From Imperialibacter sp965651695 (GTDB taxonomy: Bacteria; Bacteroidota; Bacteroidia; Cytophagales; Cyclobacteriaceae): DNA of 7,502 nucleotides. The stretch covers positions 1 through 7,502 of the forward strand of contig CBFGTI010000239.1 in assembly GCA_965651695.1 (NCBI GenBank). Direction: 5' to 3'. Below the pieces are notes generated by a model, which saw nothing but the letters and a program-made list of their open reading frames with translations, did no database searches and was not told the origin of the DNA. The position numbers and the translations under genes are program-made. Of the stretch, positions 5,905 through 7,502 are shown piece by piece; within the stretch, counting starts at the first letter, position 1, and each line of letters starts with the position of its first letter.

Positions 5905-5922
5905 TCTTGGCATATACCAAGA
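5905..5922. promoter_or_regulatory. 18-bp palindrome, candidate Crp/Fnr-type operator
   Basis: TCTTGG (5905-5910), a 6-bp spacer, then CCAAGA (5917-5922): both half-sites match perfectly. The geometry (six-base halves, six-base spacer) is that of Crp-family operators, although the half-site bases differ from TGTGA. It lies 47 bp before the hydrolase ATG and ends just before the stop of the Crp/Fnr regulator gene. A weak -7-like box TTCCTTTG (5884-5877) would place the palindrome centre about 40 bp before a transcription start. Its function is inferred only. Confidence 0.4.
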
Positions 5923-5925
5923 TTG

Positions 5926-6495
5926 CTAAATGCGTACCCGGGCCAGCAGCTTGCTGAAGTTGGTGGCGTTGATGCCCAGGTAGGAAGCTATGTACTTGTG
6001 AGGTACCATGTTGAAGAGATGCGAGCTGCGTTCGGCAAATGCTTTAAAGCGGTCTTCAATGGAGAAAGCAAGCAACTCGTAGTGGCGCTGCACGAGCCCG
6101 ATTAGCACAAGCTCGGTGGCTTTTCTCATTAGCCGCTCAATGTCACGGTCCTGGTTCATCAGCGCCTGAAGTTTTTCGTGCGAAACACGTAGCATTTTGC
6201 TGGCGGTAATCGTCTCTAAAAAATAACGCGACGGCTGCTGCGTGATAAACGACTCGGGAATGCCTGAAAAGGAGGGAGGATAAGTGAAAGCAATCACATG
6301 CTCTTTGTCGTTTTTAATATAGTAGGAGCGCTGGATGCCTTCAACTACAAAGTAGAGGTATCGTTCAGTCTGCCCCTCGCTTGTTATAAGCTGGCGCCTG
6401 TTAAAGTTTACCGGAGCGAAAGCCTGCATTAGTACCTGAAAGCTGGGCAGCGGCAGCGGATGTATTGCATGCAGGTATGCGGCGAGGTTATCCAC
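5926..6495 (-). CDS. Crp/Fnr-family transcriptional regulator
   Basis: 189 residues. The start is GTG at 6495: an in-frame TAA lies 9 nt upstream and the next Met is residue 23, so GTG is the only good choice. The N-terminal half (about 15-120) is a cyclic-nucleotide-binding-type jelly roll, with the typical strand order and the segment ERYLYFVVEGIQRSYYI (44-60). A long dimerisation helix follows (about 118-145), then a C-terminal helix-turn-helix, LFNMVPHKYIASYLGINATNFSKLLARVRI, with the recognition helix at about 176-187. Length and layout match the abundant Bacteroidota Crp/Fnr group. No Fe-S cysteine cluster is present, so it is not an Fnr-type oxygen sensor, and by eye the phosphate-binding GE and R-S residues of E. 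coli CRP are not conserved. Effector unknown. Its likely target is the hydrolase immediately downstream. Confidence 0.9.
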   Translation of the reverse strand: MDNLAAYLHAIHPLPLPSFQVLMQAFAPVNFNRRQLITSEGQTERYLYFVVEGIQRSYYIKNDKEHVIAFTYPPSFSGIPESFITQQPSRYFLETITASKMLRVSHEKLQALMNQDRDIERLMRKATELVLIGLVQRHYELLAFSIEDRFKAFAERSSHLFNMVPHKYIASYLGINATNFSKLLARVRI

Positions 6496-6525
6496 AAGAA
6501 CTATTTAGATAAAGGTTTGAAGAAT

Positions 6526-6538
6526 CGAATGGCATTCG
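6526..6538. promoter_or_regulatory. 13-bp palindrome in divergent regulator/barrel spacer
   Basis: CGAATG (6526-6531), a central G, then CATTCG (6533-6538): six perfect base pairs on each side. It lies almost exactly in the middle of the 85-bp spacer between the divergent Crp/Fnr and beta-barrel starts, where an operator controlling one or both genes would be expected. Its half-sites differ from those of the palindrome at 5905-5922. A chance palindrome cannot be excluded. Confidence 0.35.
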
Positions 6539-6580
6539 TCATTTTCGTTAAAAGTAGAAAATATAAAATGGATTGTAACG

Positions 6581-7288
6581 ATGAAGATAAAGGGAAAGAG
6601 CGGAGGAGTAAATTTGCTGAGGGTCGCATTCATTGCAATGGCCATCGTGTGGTGCTTTAGCGGTATGGCAGCGGCCCAGGGCCTGTCGTTTTCTTACCTT
6701 CTCCCTAAAAATGGCTACTTGTCGGCTCCGGTTAGTCCATTGTCTATAAGAGGGGTGGGCTACTATTATGGTGCTGTGGGTGTGGAAACCGGCGGTTCGG
6801 TGTATGCTATGGCTGGGCTGGGAATGGAGGGTCTGCCATTCGAGGCGGCGGTGCCGCTTACCGGTCCGCATTTTTCTATGCTCGTACCGGTGGAGCTGGC
6901 GTTCAAGCTCGATACTAAAATTGTAACATGGAAAATTAAAGGTGGCGCTGCTGGCATTTGGCACGTGAATCCGCGGCTCAACCTTGGCAATTTCGACAGG
7001 GCACTCCGGACCTACGAGGGCTGGCAGGTGGCAAATGCAGACATGGATATAAGTGCAAAACCAGGCCTGGGGTGGATAGCGGGTACTGGATTTGAGTGGC
7101 ATGTAGCCAGAGATTTTTCAATTTCCACAGATGTATCTTACTTGCGGGTAACCAGCAAGGCAAACCTTACCGGCAGCTATACAGGAGGAAACACCGGTGC
7201 GTTGGAAACAAGAGTGGCCGACTTTCCCGATGCGCTAATTAACCTGGAAGGGCTGGAGATTTCGTTGGGGGTGACGCTAAGGAGGTAG
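6581..7288 (+). CDS. Outer-membrane beta-barrel protein, 235 residues
   Basis: 235 residues from the ATG at 6581. The N-terminus has a basic region (KIKGKSGG), a hydrophobic core (LLRVAFIAMAIVWCFSG) and the cleavage site MAAA-QG after Ala32. The mature part is rich in Gly and aromatic residues with alternating strands: GVGYYYGAVGVETGGSVYAMAG (58-79), HFSMLVPVELAFKL, TWKIKGGAAGIWHV, GLGWIAGTGFEWHV, FSISTDVSYLRV and a closing strand LEISLGVTLRR. This is the pattern of an eight- to ten-stranded outer-membrane barrel (OmpW- or porin-like in general shape, with no family assignment possible by eye). No enzymatic motif. The C-terminus ends in Arg-Arg rather than an aromatic residue. It is transcribed away from the Crp/Fnr gene, and the shared spacer suggests possible control by it. 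No clear terminator is seen after the stop. Confidence 0.8.
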   Translation: MKIKGKSGGVNLLRVAFIAMAIVWCFSGMAAAQGLSFSYLLPKNGYLSAPVSPLSIRGVGYYYGAVGVETGGSVYAMAGLGMEGLPFEAAVPLTGPHFSMLVPVELAFKLDTKIVTWKIKGGAAGIWHVNPRLNLGNFDRALRTYEGWQVANADMDISAKPGLGWIAGTGFEWHVARDFSISTDVSYLRVTSKANLTGSYTGGNTGALETRVADFPDALINLEGLEISLGVTLRR

Positions 7289-7461
7289 CTAAAAGGCAAA
7301 ACCAATCAGGGAGGAGGTAGGTTGTGCTGCCCACAAGAGTAGGACAACTACAAATGACTATCTGCACTATCCGCTTTGCACCTTACCGTATCCATTTGCA
7401 CGCTGTTAGTTCCGGCTATCGCACATAGCTACCCTGTATAAATTAAACAGATTTTTGAAAT

Positions 7462-7478
7462 AAACGGTATCCCCGTTT
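7462..7478. other. Small hairpin AAACGG/CCGTTT near window end
   Basis: AAACGG (7462-7467) and CCGTTT (7473-7478) form a perfect 6-bp stem with the loop TATCC. On the minus strand it is followed by a T-rich but broken stretch (TTTATTTC counting the stem end), so it could be a weak terminator of a minus-strand gene to the right of the window. The stem has only three GC pairs. The rest of 7289-7502 shows no supportable gene. Confidence 0.25.
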
Positions 7479-7502
7479 TACAAAGCGGCCCGTATACTTA
7501 CT

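Noticed and set aside
5858..5920. N-terminal extension of the Asp-nucleophile hydrolase from a TTG at 5920.
   Set aside because: The extension is Cys-rich without resemblance to family members, starts inside the palindrome, and a good ATG at 5857 gives the normal N-terminus.
6548..7102. Open frame of 184 codons on the minus strand, opposite the 235-residue barrel gene.
   Set aside because: It gives a His/Arg/Pro-rich product with no domain, antisense to a gene with a clear signal peptide and barrel pattern.
7322..7337. TTGTG-CTGCC-CACAA hairpin as terminator of the last beta-barrel gene.
   Set aside because: The stem is only 5 bp and no T-tract follows it.

Overview
The window looks like chromosomal DNA of a free-living member of the Bacteroidota, probably a marine or soil Cytophagales-like organism. 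The evidence is a secreted protein with a type A C-terminal type IX secretion (T9SS) sorting domain, two lipoproteins with clear lipoboxes (one a GH16 laminarinase-like enzyme), small outer-membrane beta-barrel proteins, start regions mostly without Shine-Dalgarno sequences, and one intergenic match to the Bacteroidota promoter consensus TTG-N17-TAnnTTTG. The genus cannot be fixed from sequence alone.

Layout. 1-351 (+): 3' end of a secreted or lipoprotein metalloprotease with a metzincin-like zinc motif. 405-2981 (-): three co-directional genes, read from right to left as a T9SS-sorted beta-repeat surface protein, a small periplasmic YCII-domain protein and a GH16 beta-glucanase lipoprotein; the gap between the first two carries a composite repeat and a promoter. 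2982-3265 is an AT-rich divergent spacer with a GC-rich hairpin and a short direct repeat. 3266-3916 (+): cytoplasmic serine alpha/beta hydrolase starting at TTG. 3959-4441 (-): outer-membrane beta-barrel protein, ending at a good intrinsic terminator. 4581-4985 (+): SnoaL/NTF2-like lipoprotein whose stop codon overlaps that of 4982-5857 (-), an Asp-nucleophile alpha/beta hydrolase related to haloalkane dehalogenases and epoxide hydrolases. 5926-6495 (-): Crp/Fnr-family regulator starting at GTG, directly upstream of that hydrolase. 6581-7288 (+): a second outer-membrane beta-barrel protein, divergent from the regulator. 7289-7502 holds no gene that I can support.

How the genes may work together. 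Most are single-gene units, and no SusC/SusD pair, transposase, tRNA, phage or defence module is visible. The most coherent unit is the Crp/Fnr regulator with the Asp-nucleophile hydrolase: they run in the same direction, are separated by a short gap holding an 18-bp palindrome with Crp-like geometry, and a second palindrome lies on the regulator's other side. I see no clearly new multi-gene system; the points worth checking are individual motifs and regulatory structures.
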